NCBI GenBank assembly: GCA_963558565.1 | Contig: CAUWGX010000006.1 | Location: 1-64,000 of the forward strand | Length of the DNA: 64,000 bases | Reading direction: 5' to 3' | Source of the DNA: Atopostipes sp963558565 | GTDB taxonomy: Bacteria; Bacillota; Bacilli; Lactobacillales; Carnobacteriaceae_A | Shown here: piece after piece, positions 33,688 to 42,143 of the stretch | Position numbering within the stretch: position 1 is the stretch's first letter | Layout: each line of letters starts with the position of its first letter | The notes under the pieces: generated by a model | What the model saw: only the letters and a program-made list of their open reading frames with translations | Told to the model about the DNA's origin: nothing | Databases searched by the model: none | Translations under genes and position numbers: made by a program

Positions 33688-34950
33688 TTAATAGTCAAAG
33701 TCGTCAAGTAATGACGCCATCTCTTCGTCAAATTCAGGGTTTAATTTCATATATTTTTTAACGACCACTCGCATTTTGTCGCGTTGGCCATCTTCGCGTA
33801 AGAAAAACGCATAATCCTTTAAAAACTCTAATTGATCTTCTAAATAAACAGCTGCTTGGTCAAATAAAGTGCGAGCCTCATCATACTCTTCGATATTATT
33901 ATAAGCAACGGCTAGCACCCACAAGCTTTCTGGTAATTGACGGATACTTTCATCTGTATGTTCAAATAATTTAATGGCTTCTTCATAATCTTCCATATAG
34001 TTTAAGAATTCTGCAAACTTAAGAATGGTTCGATCATTATCTGGTTCAATTTCCAGAGCTTGTTCATAATAAATTTCGGCTTTCTCAAAGTCATCTAGTT
34101 TTGCTGCCAATTCTGCGGCTTTGAAGTAGAAATCAATATTAATCTCATTATAGTTAAGACCTTCTTCAATCTCTTCTAAAGCTTTTTCTAATTGGTTTTG
34201 CTGTTCATAAACTTCTGCAAGTAATAAATACACCCCAGATAGACTTGGATCCAATGTTTTAGCTTTATTTAATGGCTCAATGGCTTTTATATATTCTTCT
34301 TGCTGCACATAAATTAAACCTAATTGATAATAAACTTCCGGATCATCTCTATAAGTGAGAGCTTCATTTAAATAACCTAGGGCTTCTTCATACTCGCCAA
34401 TCATTAAATAAGCATTCCCTAGGCGCACACTAATTAAAGTTCCCGCAATTTCTTCATGACCTTCCGTCATCAGCGCCTCATAATATTGAATCGCATTTTG
34501 ATAATCAGCAATCGTGAAATAAACTTCCGCTAATGCGAATTGAATCACAGGCTCATCCGGTAAAATTTCTGCGGCTTCTTTTAGTTTTTGGATGCTCACT
34601 TCCGGTAATTCATTTAAATGGTAGTAATCGGCTTCAACAAGCAAAGCCTGGGTATAAGAAGAACTTGTTTCGTCAATTGAATGTAATAACTCCAAAGCTT
34701 CTAATTCATTGCCATCTTCAATTTCAATTTCAGCTAAATAAATTTTTAACTCGTCATCATTAGGGTAAAGATCCAGTAAATGATTATAGACTCTTTGAGT
34801 TTCATTTAGAAACCCTAGTTGATACAAAGTATTTCCTAATAAATAAAGGGTTTCATCGTCATCATTCTCTAAAGCAAGTTGAAGATTTGTTTCAACTTCT
34901 TCTAAATTTCCATTTTGAATCTCTGCAATTACTATTTCTGAATACGTCAT
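33688..34950 (-). CDS. Tetratricopeptide repeat protein (YpiA-like)
   Basis: A 420-residue, strongly acidic, cytoplasmic protein built from about eleven TPR helical pairs, for example LGNTLYQLGFLNETQRVYNH, FALAEVYFTIADYQNAIQYY, LGNAYLMIGEYEEALGYLNE and LLAEVYEQQNQLEKALEEIE. No other domain or signal peptide is visible. In Firmicutes a TPR protein (YpiA) precedes YpiB, matching this position. It is a scaffold protein; partners are not known from the sequence. Confidence 0.85.
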   Translation of the reverse strand: MTYSEIVIAEIQNGNLEEVETNLQLALENDDDETLYLLGNTLYQLGFLNETQRVYNHLLDLYPNDDELKIYLAEIEIEDGNELEALELLHSIDETSSSYTQALLVEADYYHLNELPEVSIQKLKEAAEILPDEPVIQFALAEVYFTIADYQNAIQYYEALMTEGHEEIAGTLISVRLGNAYLMIGEYEEALGYLNEALTYRDDPEVYYQLGLIYVQQEEYIKAIEPLNKAKTLDPSLSGVYLLLAEVYEQQNQLEKALEEIEEGLNYNEINIDFYFKAAELAAKLDDFEKAEIYYEQALEIEPDNDRTILKFAEFLNYMEDYEEAIKLFEHTDESIRQLPESLWVLAVAYNNIEEYDEARTLFDQAAVYLEDQLEFLKDYAFFLREDGQRDKMRVVVKKYMKLNPEFDEEMASLLDDFDY

Positions 34951-35049
34951 AAGTCAACCTCTCATTCGGTTATATCTCGTTTACATTATTACTATTTTAT
35001 CATATGTCCTTGGAGATTTCATTTTTTTATCGCTGAGTTCTATTAGCCT

Positions 35050-35757
35050 CTATCCTACCAATAATAAAAGACAAGCTGCAATGGCAATAAAAGGTCCGAA
35101 AAAAATATAATCTAACGGCTTCTTGAATAGATAATTTTGAACTATAAAATACAAAACCGCCAGTAATGACGCACACAGCAGCAATTGGAGATAAGTATAA
35201 AAGCCAAAAAAGTACGCAAGCACCATCAATAGTTTCAAATCTCCCATGCCCATACCGCCTTTTGTCCAGTAGATGAGCGCGCCAATCAGGACAAACGAAA
35301 ACACAAGACTATAGAGAGATTCCTGGAAAGTAATTATTTTTGCATAATGATTCCATAGAATGACGACTAAAGCTAAAATAAAAACCAGGCTATTGGGCAA
35401 CAAATAATAATAAACATCACAGATGGTTAAAATAAACAAGATGGAGATGAAAATCAAGCCAAAAAATAAATGAATCGATGATCCAAAACGAATATAAGCC
35501 ATGGAAAACAATAAACCACAACTTATTTCGCTGAAAGGATAGATCATTGAAATCTGTTCTTTACAGGCTAGACATTTCCCTCTTTGCAGAACGTAAGAGA
35601 CCACAGGAATTAATGCGTACCATTTTAAAGGCTCCTGACACGACGGACATACAGACCGGCTAGAAGCATAATAAGTCTTTGTCGGCAGACGATAACCCAC
35701 TACATGTAAAAACGAACCCATACATAATCCCAGCATAAAATATACAAATAAAAACAT
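35050..35757 (-). CDS. comC: Type IV prepilin peptidase (ComC/PilD family)
   Basis: A 235-residue bifunctional membrane enzyme that cleaves and methylates type IV prepilin-like leaders, including competence pseudopilins. The N-terminal segment has GSFLHVVGYRLP, then a cytosolic zinc site with two CxxC pairs (CPSC and CLAC near 40-75). The aspartyl-protease motifs are the Asp in ILTICDVYYYLLP and GMGMGDLKLL. The ATG at 35757 is preferred, with GAGGTGG just before it. No pilin or comG genes lie nearby, so its substrates are encoded elsewhere. Confidence 0.9.
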   Translation of the reverse strand: MFLFVYFMLGLCMGSFLHVVGYRLPTKTYYASSRSVCPSCQEPLKWYALIPVVSYVLQRGKCLACKEQISMIYPFSEISCGLLFSMAYIRFGSSIHLFFGLIFISILFILTICDVYYYLLPNSLVFILALVVILWNHYAKIITFQESLYSLVFSFVLIGALIYWTKGGMGMGDLKLLMVLAYFFGFYTYLQLLLCASLLAVLYFIVQNYLFKKPLDYIFFGPFIAIAACLLLLVG

Positions 35758-35865
35758 AAGCCACCTCAACTTTTTAAAATAAAAATATTATAAAACGTCT
35801 CATATATAATATTATCTTTTTTTCTCGTTTTTCACTTTTATTTTAAAAAAAAGTTGCTGGAAGCG

Positions 35866-35910
35866 AAAAATAGCCTTCCAAAAATAATCTTTGTCTCTTC
35901 TGGAAGACTA
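35866..35910 (-). terminator. Terminator of the rimM-trmD unit
   Basis: TAGCCTTCCA (35871-35880) pairs with TGGAAGACTA (35901-35910); in minus-strand sense followed by TTTTTCG. Confidence 0.7.
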
Positions 35911-35917
35911 TTGGTTT

Positions 35918-36649
35918 TTAACTTTGCTTGAATTCTTCGGTCCATTCTTTTTCTTTATCGGAGAGTTCCAGTTCTTTAAATAAGTCTGGTCGACGTTCAA
36001 AAGTTCGACGCAAAGATTCTTTATGGCGCCATTCTTCAATCCTGCCATGATTGCCACTCATTAATACTTCTGGGACATCTAAATCTCGATAACTGGCTGG
36101 TCGCGTGTAATGTGGGTGTTCTAATAAACCAGTCGAATGGGAATCTTCTAGAATGGAAGATTTGTTTCCGACAACACCAGGAATTAAGCGCACTGTTGCA
36201 TCTACCATAACCATGGCTGCTAACTCTCCGCCTGTTAATACGTAATCACCTAATGAAACTTCATCTGTCACCAAGGTTCGAATGCGTTCATCATACCCTT
36301 CATAATGACCACAAATAAAGACTAAATGTTCTTCTTCAGCGAAGTCTTCAGCCATCGCTTGGTCAAAAGGTTTCCCCGCAGGGTCCATTAATATAATTCG
36401 TTTCTTTGTTTCTGGATGTTCTTCTTTAATCGCATCCAACGCTTCAAAAATAGGTTCAGGCTTCAGTAACATCCCTGCGCCTCCACCGTAAGGGGTGTCA
36501 TCAACAATTTGATGCTTGCCTATCCCATACTTTCTAAAATTAATGGGATTGATGTGCACATGGCCCCCACTAATCGCCCGTTTTACGATCGAATGACTAA
36601 AAGGACTTTCAAACATTTCTGGAAAAAGTGATAAAATATCAATCTGCAT
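35918..36649 (-). CDS. trmD: tRNA (guanine37-N1)-methyltransferase
   Basis: A SPOUT-class enzyme of about 243 residues that methylates G37 next to the anticodon to prevent frameshifting. It starts IDILSLFPEMF; the trefoil-knot SAM site is SLGDYVLTGGELAAM near residue 130, and the conserved GLLEHPHYTRP and LMSGNHGRIEEWR follow. Two in-frame ATGs overlap the end of rimM; the second (36649) gives the usual family N-terminus. Translationally coupled to rimM. Confidence 0.95.
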   Translation of the reverse strand: MQIDILSLFPEMFESPFSHSIVKRAISGGHVHINPINFRKYGIGKHQIVDDTPYGGGAGMLLKPEPIFEALDAIKEEHPETKKRIILMDPAGKPFDQAMAEDFAEEEHLVFICGHYEGYDERIRTLVTDEVSLGDYVLTGGELAAMVMVDATVRLIPGVVGNKSSILEDSHSTGLLEHPHYTRPASYRDLDVPEVLMSGNHGRIEEWRHKESLRRTFERRPDLFKELELSDKEKEWTEEFKQS

Positions 36650-37163
36650 CCTCATCTAACCCTTCTAAAACATGCACAGTAATCTTTTGATTGTCAATAT
36701 CAACATCTAAAATCACAGAATCAATATGAGGCAACAGTAAATCCTCTTTATTGGCTCGTTTAACTACCCAAACATCATTAGCAGGCAGCAACATAATTTC
36801 TTTCAAAGTTCCAATAAATTGCTCGGCTTCGTTATAAACATCCGCACCAATAAGTTGACTGATGTAATATTCCCCTTCATCTAACTCAGGTAATAAATCT
36901 TCATCCACTTGTAGCATTTTATCTTTAAACTTTTCGACCTCATTGATTGATGTAAATTCTTCAAAAGTTAGTAAATCAAAGGATTTATGGACGCGATGAG
37001 ATTTTACAGTCACTGGTTGGTAGTTACCATTCTCTAATTCAATGACTAATTCTGAACCTTCTGCATAGCGCTCTTCGGGATGATCGGTCAAAGATTGTAC
37101 TCGTACTTCTCCTTTGATTCCATGCGTATTGACTATTTTTCCGACATCTAAATAATTTGCCAT
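36639..37163 (-). CDS. rimM: 16S rRNA processing protein RimM
   Basis: A 174-residue 30S assembly factor. The N-terminal RimM domain (1-90) opens with VGKIVNTHGIKGEVRVQSLTD, and the C-terminal PRC-barrel (about 95-170) has GEYYISQLIGADVY and NDVWVVKR. RimM binds protein S19 and assists maturation of the 30S head. It overlaps trmD by 11 bases and is separated from khpA by a terminator, so it needs its own promoter or read-through. Confidence 0.94.
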   Translation of the reverse strand: MANYLDVGKIVNTHGIKGEVRVQSLTDHPEERYAEGSELVIELENGNYQPVTVKSHRVHKSFDLLTFEEFTSINEVEKFKDKMLQVDEDLLPELDEGEYYISQLIGADVYNEAEQFIGTLKEIMLLPANDVWVVKRANKEDLLLPHIDSVILDVDIDNQKITVHVLEGLDEDAD

Positions 37164-37316
37164 TGTTATCTCCTATTATTTTTATTGTTTTATCATTATT
37201 ATACATTATATGCAATTCCTTTTAATTCAGCTAAATATAATTATGTCCTGTATATCTTAAAGATTATTGGAAATCAGTAGACTTTATTTTAGCTATTTTT
37301 CATTAAAAAGAATCAA

Positions 37317-37368
37317 AACAAAAAGCCTCTCAAAACACCTGCAACTTTTACAGATCTTTTGAGAGACT
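37317..37368 (-). terminator. Terminator between khpA and rimM
   Basis: AGCCTCTCAAAA (37324-37335) pairs with the TTTTGAGAGACT region (37357-37368). Minus-strand transcripts from rpsP-khpA would end in the following TTTTTGTTTTG. Confidence 0.75.
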
Positions 37369-37384
37369 CTACTACGGACGAGTT

Positions 37385-37630
37385 TTAGTCGACAATTGTT
37401 AATCGAACACGTTTTGGTCCATCATATTTTACACTGTAAACAATAGAACGAATCGCTTTTGCAATACGTCCACGTTTACCGATCACACGTCCGACATCAT
37501 CTGGATGAACAGATAATAGATATTCATGGAAATCATCTGTTTCTTGAAGCTCCAGATTTAATTCTTCAGGATGGCTAAGAAGTGCAGATACAATCGTCGT
37601 AATTAAATTTCTCATTTCTTTGTCAGTCAT
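37385..37630 (-). CDS. khpA: KH-domain RNA-binding protein KhpA
   Basis: An 81-residue protein that is little more than one type II KH domain, with the GxxG loop in VIGKRGRIAKAIRSIV near residue 50. KhpA pairs with KhpB/EloR to bind RNA and tune cell elongation in streptococci and lactobacilli. The gene follows rpsP by 36 bases, its conserved place. RNA targets are not predictable. Confidence 0.93.
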   Translation of the reverse strand: MTDKEMRNLITTIVSALLSHPEELNLELQETDDFHEYLLSVHPDDVGRVIGKRGRIAKAIRSIVYSVKYDGPKRVRLTIVD

Positions 37631-37666
37631 ATTCTCATCCTTATATATTTCTAAATCTTAGAAATG

Positions 37667-37951
37667 TTAGTTGTTTTTACGGTTTTCAACTTTTTCATTG
37701 TGTAATTGTTCCATTAATCCACGTTCTGAAAATAGTTTACGTACTGAATCTGATGGTTTAGCACCTTCACGCATCCAGTTTAATGCAAGTTCCTCATCAA
37801 TTTTAACTTCTTTTGGTTCTGAAATTGGGTTATAAATACCAATAGAATCAATGATTCCTCCAGAAACTGGTTTACGTGAATCAGCGACTACTACACGGTA
37901 GAAAGGACGTTTTTTAGATCCCATTCTTTTCAAACGAATTTTTACTGCCAT
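37667..37951 (-). CDS. rpsP: 30S ribosomal protein S16
   Basis: A 94-residue ribosomal protein; KIRLKRMGSKKRPFYRVVVA and the LNWMREGAKPSDSVR segment are diagnostic. AGGAGG lies nine bases before the ATG, and the gene has its own promoter. It heads the rpsP-khpA unit. Confidence 0.97.
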   Translation of the reverse strand: MAVKIRLKRMGSKKRPFYRVVVADSRKPVSGGIIDSIGIYNPISEPKEVKIDEELALNWMREGAKPSDSVRKLFSERGLMEQLHNEKVENRKNN

Positions 37952-38061
37952 TTCATATTTCCTCCTTATAATTTACAAATCATTATTTGTTTTCTTTAAT
38001 TATTTCATTTGAGTTTTCATGTTAAGTAGAATTACTTGACATCATTTTACTCACGTTGAAT

Positions 38062-38090
38062 ATCATAACATGTTCTTTTAAACTTGTAAA
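38062..38090 (-). promoter_or_regulatory. rpsP promoter
   Basis: On the minus strand, TTTACA (38090-38085), 17-base spacer and TATGAT (38067-38062). The rest of the 37952-38275 gap holds an untranslated leader of about 100 bases for rpsP and no gene. Confidence 0.7.
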
Positions 38091-38230
38091 GAGCTTTTTC
38101 TTTACAACCTTCTTTTTATAGAAAAATTTATTTTCTATTCCTTATAAAAAAATTCCGTCCCTTTGTTAATAGGATTTCCTAATTAGGAAATCATTAAATA
38201 AATATTTAGTCTCCTTAAAAAACACAGAAA

Positions 38231-38267
38231 AGCAGTTAAGATATGCAACTTCCATATCTTAACTGCT
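38231..38267 (-). terminator. Terminator of the ftsY-ylxM-ffh block
   Basis: AGCAGTTAAGATATG (38231-38245) and CATATCTTAACTGCT (38253-38267) form a perfect 15-base-pair stem nine bases past the ffh stop, followed in minus sense by TTTTCTGTG. Confidence 0.85.
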
Positions 38268-38275
38268 CTTGTTAT

Positions 38276-39718
38276 TTATCGACGGCGTCTAATTTTCTTT
38301 TTCTTTTTACGTTTTCTTGGTTTGTTGGTATTCGGCAGAGAATTATTCCCCAGTTGATCGCCTAAACCACCCATATCGCCCATTTTACCAAGCATTTTAT
38401 TTAATCCTTTCGGCATTTTGCCTCCGGATACGCCGGCCATGATCTCTCGAGTTTGTTTAAACTGCTTGATCAATTGATTCACTTCTGTCAACGAACGAGC
38501 AGAACCTGCCGCTACTCTTCGACGACGACTTTGGTTCAACATGTCTGGATCTTCACGTTCTTCTTTGGTCATCGACATAACAATAGCTTTCATATAATCG
38601 AGTTCTTTTTCGTCCATTTCAAAATCATCCATACCCGGAATATTTCCTACACCTGGAATCATTTTTAATAATTGATCAAGGGGCCCCATATTCCGCATTT
38701 GATCCATCTGTTCAATAAAGTCATTGAAATCATAACGGTTCTCAGCCATTTTTTGAGCGAGTTCTTCTGCTCTCTTTTCATCGACTTCATCTTGAGCACG
38801 TTCGATTAATGTGAGTAAATCTCCCATGCCGAGAATTCGATTCGCCATTCGGTCCGGGTAGAACGGTTCAATAGCATCTAACTTTTCACCTGTACCCGTA
38901 AATTTAATCGGTTTACCTGTTACTTCTCGAATAGATAAAGCTGCCCCTCCGCGGGTGTCACCATCTAATTTCGTTAAAATAACACTAGAAATATCTAGTT
39001 GCTCGTTAAACGAATCAGCAACGTTGACCGCATCTTGACCTGTCATGGCATCAACCACGAGGAAAATTTCTTCTGGATTAACGGTTGCTTTAATATCGCG
39101 CAACTCATTCATCAATACTTCATCCACGTGTAAACGTCCAGCTGTATCAATAATGACTAAATCGCGGTTTTGAGCTTTTGCCTCTTCCAAACCACGTTGG
39201 GCAATTTCTACGGGGCTGACTTGGTCTCCCATGCTGAATACTGGGATATCTAGTTCTTTCCCAATCGTTTGTAACTGGTCGATCGCTGCTGGACGGTAAA
39301 TATCCGCAGCGACTAGCATCGGTTTGACATTTTTATTTTTTCTTAAATAATTGGCAAGTTTACCAGCAGTGGTCGTTTTCCCTGCCCCTTGTAAACCTGT
39401 CATCATAAAGACAGTTGGTGGAATATCTGCTACTCGTACTTCTTCTTGTTCTCCACCCATCAATTCAGTTAACTCATCGTAAACAACTTTTACAACTTGT
39501 TGTCCACCATCTAAACTCTCTAGGACCTCTTCGCCTAGCGCTTTTTCTCGAACATTATTTACAAATTCTCTTACTACTTTATAGTTAACGTCTGCTTCTA
39601 ATAGAGCTAGACGGACTTGACGCATCGCATCTTGTACATCTTGCTCCGTAACTTTTCCTTTTTTACGTAAGGAAGAAAAAGCATCTTGCAAACGCCCAGT
39701 TAAACCTTCAAAGGCCAT
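38276..39718 (-). CDS. ffh: Signal recognition particle protein Ffh (SRP54)
   Basis: A 480-residue SRP GTPase that targets nascent membrane and secreted proteins. N domain (1-90), G domain with GLQGAGKTTTAGKLA near residue 107, DTAGR near 190 and TKLDGDTRGG near 248, and the methionine-rich M domain (from about 300) that binds signal sequences and 4.5S RNA, with RRRVAAGSARSL near 400. The C-terminus is strongly basic. YlxM is encoded five bases upstream and the receptor FtsY before that, the usual cluster. Confidence 0.97.
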   Translation of the reverse strand: MAFEGLTGRLQDAFSSLRKKGKVTEQDVQDAMRQVRLALLEADVNYKVVREFVNNVREKALGEEVLESLDGGQQVVKVVYDELTELMGGEQEEVRVADIPPTVFMMTGLQGAGKTTTAGKLANYLRKNKNVKPMLVAADIYRPAAIDQLQTIGKELDIPVFSMGDQVSPVEIAQRGLEEAKAQNRDLVIIDTAGRLHVDEVLMNELRDIKATVNPEEIFLVVDAMTGQDAVNVADSFNEQLDISSVILTKLDGDTRGGAALSIREVTGKPIKFTGTGEKLDAIEPFYPDRMANRILGMGDLLTLIERAQDEVDEKRAEELAQKMAENRYDFNDFIEQMDQMRNMGPLDQLLKMIPGVGNIPGMDDFEMDEKELDYMKAIVMSMTKEEREDPDMLNQSRRRRVAAGSARSLTEVNQLIKQFKQTREIMAGVSGGKMPKGLNKMLGKMGDMGGLGDQLGNNSLPNTNKPRKRKKKKKIRRRR

Positions 39719-39723
39719 TTGAG

Positions 39724-40074
39724 CTAGTTCCCCTCTCTTGTTGAATCTTGTATAATATCATTGATTAGTTTATTCAATGTTTCGTCATTACCGTAGGAAT
39801 CTTCAATATATTGTCGAATCTTTTTTAAGGTTTCTTTTCTTTCCTCGAACTCTGCGACTAATTGAAGTTTCTCTTCATAATTTATGAGTATTTCTTCCAC
39901 TCGTTTTATACTATCATAAACAGCTTGTCGACTCACCTCATAATTCGCAGCTATCTCAGCTAAGGTGTAATCCTCTTCATAATAATCCGCCATATATTGC
40001 GCTTGTTTAGGTGTCAATAAAGCACCATAAAATGAAAACAGCATATTCATTTTGACTGTTTTTTCTAATTCCAT
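39724..40074 (-). CDS. ylxM: SRP-associated HTH protein YlxM
   Basis: A 116-residue UPF0122 protein. A sigma-factor-like helix-turn-helix (LTPKQAQYMADYYEEDYTLA, then VSRQAVYDSIKRVEEIL) fills residues 15-70, followed by a helical tail. Streptococcal YlxM binds SRP components and modulates GTPase cycling. It sits between ftsY and ffh; GAGGGG near its end serves ffh. Confidence 0.92.
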   Translation of the reverse strand: MELEKTVKMNMLFSFYGALLTPKQAQYMADYYEEDYTLAEIAANYEVSRQAVYDSIKRVEEILINYEEKLQLVAEFEERKETLKKIRQYIEDSYGNDETLNKLINDIIQDSTREGN

Positions 40075-40101
40075 TTTATCCCTATTCTCTATTTTATATC
40101 A

Positions 40102-41133
40102 TTAACTGACTAAATCTTTAAACAAACCGTAGGCAAATTTCTCAGAATCAAATTCATGCAAGTCTTCCATCGACTCACCTAGCCCTACAAATTTTACAGG
40201 TATATTTAATTCTTTTCCAATGGCCAACACAATACCACCTTTTGCTGTCCCATCCATTTTCGTGAGCGCTATTCCTGTGATATTTGTGACTTCTTGGAAC
40301 TGTTTAGCTTGGTTTAAAGCATTTTGTCCAGTAGTCGCATCTAATACAAGCAATGTCTCATGCGGAGCACCAGGTACTTCGCGTTCAATCACTCGATTCA
40401 TTTTTGCTAATTCGTCCATTAAGTTTTTCTTGTTTTGTAAACGTCCTGCCGTATCGACTAAGAGATAATCTATCTCTTTTTCTTGAGCTTGTTTTAGCGC
40501 GTCAAAAACAACCGCAGATGGGTCGCCGCCTTGTTGTGAAGAAACAACCTCGGCTCCTACTCGTTCTCCCCAAACTTCTAATTGTTCAATCGCCCCTGCA
40601 CGGAAAGTATCTCCTGCTGCTAACATCACGGTTTTTCCATCTTGAATTAATTGATGCGCAAGCTTTGCGATTGTTGTTGTTTTTCCTACACCATTCACAC
40701 CGACAAACAACAGCACAGAAAGGCCCTCTTCGTTGGTATTAAATTCAACATGATCTGGATTTGTTTCTTCATACATATCGATCATCGTGCGTACAAGGAC
40801 ACGTTCAGCATCTTCTACTGAACGAATATTTTCCACTCGCGACTCATAACGCATGACATCTGAAATTTCCATCGTTGCTTCAAAACCAACATCTGATTCG
40901 ATTAATAAATCTTCTAACTCTTCAAAGAATTCCTCATCTTCATAACGAAAATTGGCCATCATTTCTTTAAAGCGACGAGTAAAAGATTTTCGTGGTTTTT
41001 CTAAACCTTCTTCATAAGTAGAAAGTTCTTCCGTCTGTTCGATGGGTTCTGTTTGTTCTGCTTGTTGCTCCTCTTGTTTCGGTTTTTCTTCTTCACCAGT
41101 AAAGACTGATTTTATACGATCAAATAAACTCAA
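40102..41133 (-). CDS. ftsY: Signal recognition particle receptor FtsY
   Basis: A 343-residue membrane-associated SRP receptor. After an acidic, Glu/Gln-rich A region (about 12-50), the NG domain has GVNGVGKTTTIAKLA near residue 145, DTAGR near 225 and TKMDGTAKGG near 288. It forms a GTP-dependent heterodimer with Ffh. The start appears to be a TTG (41133) nine bases after GAGG. 27 bases separate it from ylxM. Confidence 0.96.
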   Translation of the reverse strand: MSLFDRIKSVFTGEEEKPKQEEQQAEQTEPIEQTEELSTYEEGLEKPRKSFTRRFKEMMANFRYEDEEFFEELEDLLIESDVGFEATMEISDVMRYESRVENIRSVEDAERVLVRTMIDMYEETNPDHVEFNTNEEGLSVLLFVGVNGVGKTTTIAKLAHQLIQDGKTVMLAAGDTFRAGAIEQLEVWGERVGAEVVSSQQGGDPSAVVFDALKQAQEKEIDYLLVDTAGRLQNKKNLMDELAKMNRVIEREVPGAPHETLLVLDATTGQNALNQAKQFQEVTNITGIALTKMDGTAKGGIVLAIGKELNIPVKFVGLGESMEDLHEFDSEKFAYGLFKDLVS

Positions 41134-41273
41134 TTCAGTCAGCCTCGTTTCTATTTTATTATTTTAAATGTTTTTCGTTCAATACCTGTTCAACTATTAT
41201 TTTACCATAGTTTTTAGTGTTTCTTAAATTTATAAGAAAACTTTTCATTTGCTCAGGAATCGTATGATAGATT

Positions 41274-42107
41274 TTATTTGTCTAACACAAATTTTTGAAT
41301 CACGTGGGCGACGCCGTTCGCATCATTTGTTTTTGTCACATAGTCTGCCGCATCTTTTACCCTATCGATCGCATTAGCCATCGCGACTCCTAGCCCAGAA
41401 TTTTGAACGAGCGACAAATCATTCTCTTGGTCGCCAATTCCCATAATTTGTGCTTTTTCCAGACCTAATTTTTCACCTAAAAGACGCATTGAGTAGCCCT
41501 TGTCGACATTTTGGGGAAGGACCTCTAAAATAAAGGGCTGAGACTTATAAATATTATATTTCTCATGATAAGAAGCAGGTATTTTAGGAATCATTGCATC
41601 CAACTCTTCCGCTGGTCGACTCATTACAATTTTGTTAATAGTAAAAGGATCTGGTAACTCATCAATAACGACATCCACAAACTTTAATGCTTGATCTTTA
41701 GGAACATTTTTACTCGCGGCCATATAAACAGACTCCGCCCCTACTGGATAAGGTGGTTCATACACATAATCTAAATCGATAAAGTTAACCGGTAGCTTTA
41801 AAGAACGCCCTAATTCGTAAATATCTAAACATTGTGCGCGATCAAAAGTTATTTGGTGCATAACTTCCCCATTTTTTGTTTTTTGAATAAGCCCACCATT
41901 ATAAGTAATCGCCAGATCTTCTTCATCTTTTAATCCAATTTCCTCTAGTAAGTAATGCATAGAACGCAAAGGGCGTCCGGTACAGAGTACAACCTGCACA
42001 CCAGCCGCTTTGGCTTCTCGAATTGCTTGGCGATTTTCATCTGACAATGTTCGATCAGAACGTAATAACGTTCCATCTAAATCAATGGCAATTAACTTGA
42101 TATCCAT
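41274..42107 (-). CDS. Cof-type HAD-IIB family phosphatase (YidA-like)
   Basis: A 277-residue haloacid dehalogenase hydrolase. The catalytic DLDGTLL is at residues 9-15, motif II is LCTGRPLRSM near 42, and motif III/IV is GIGDQENDLSLVQNSGLGVAM near 225. A C2B cap domain occupies about 85-195. Family members dephosphorylate sugar phosphates or flavin nucleotides; the substrate is not predictable. It lies between smc and ftsY, as in several Lactobacillales. Confidence 0.9.
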   Translation of the reverse strand: MDIKLIAIDLDGTLLRSDRTLSDENRQAIREAKAAGVQVVLCTGRPLRSMHYLLEEIGLKDEEDLAITYNGGLIQKTKNGEVMHQITFDRAQCLDIYELGRSLKLPVNFIDLDYVYEPPYPVGAESVYMAASKNVPKDQALKFVDVVIDELPDPFTINKIVMSRPAEELDAMIPKIPASYHEKYNIYKSQPFILEVLPQNVDKGYSMRLLGEKLGLEKAQIMGIGDQENDLSLVQNSGLGVAMANAIDRVKDAADYVTKTNDANGVAHVIQKFVLDK

Positions 42108-42143
42108 TCAATTGAACTCCTTTACCTAACTTTTTATCATCCA

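Noticed and set aside
37952..38275. Possible small RNA or riboswitch upstream of rpsP
   Set aside because: Apart from the rpsP promoter and the ffh terminator I see no conserved leader fold; an ordinary leader explains it.
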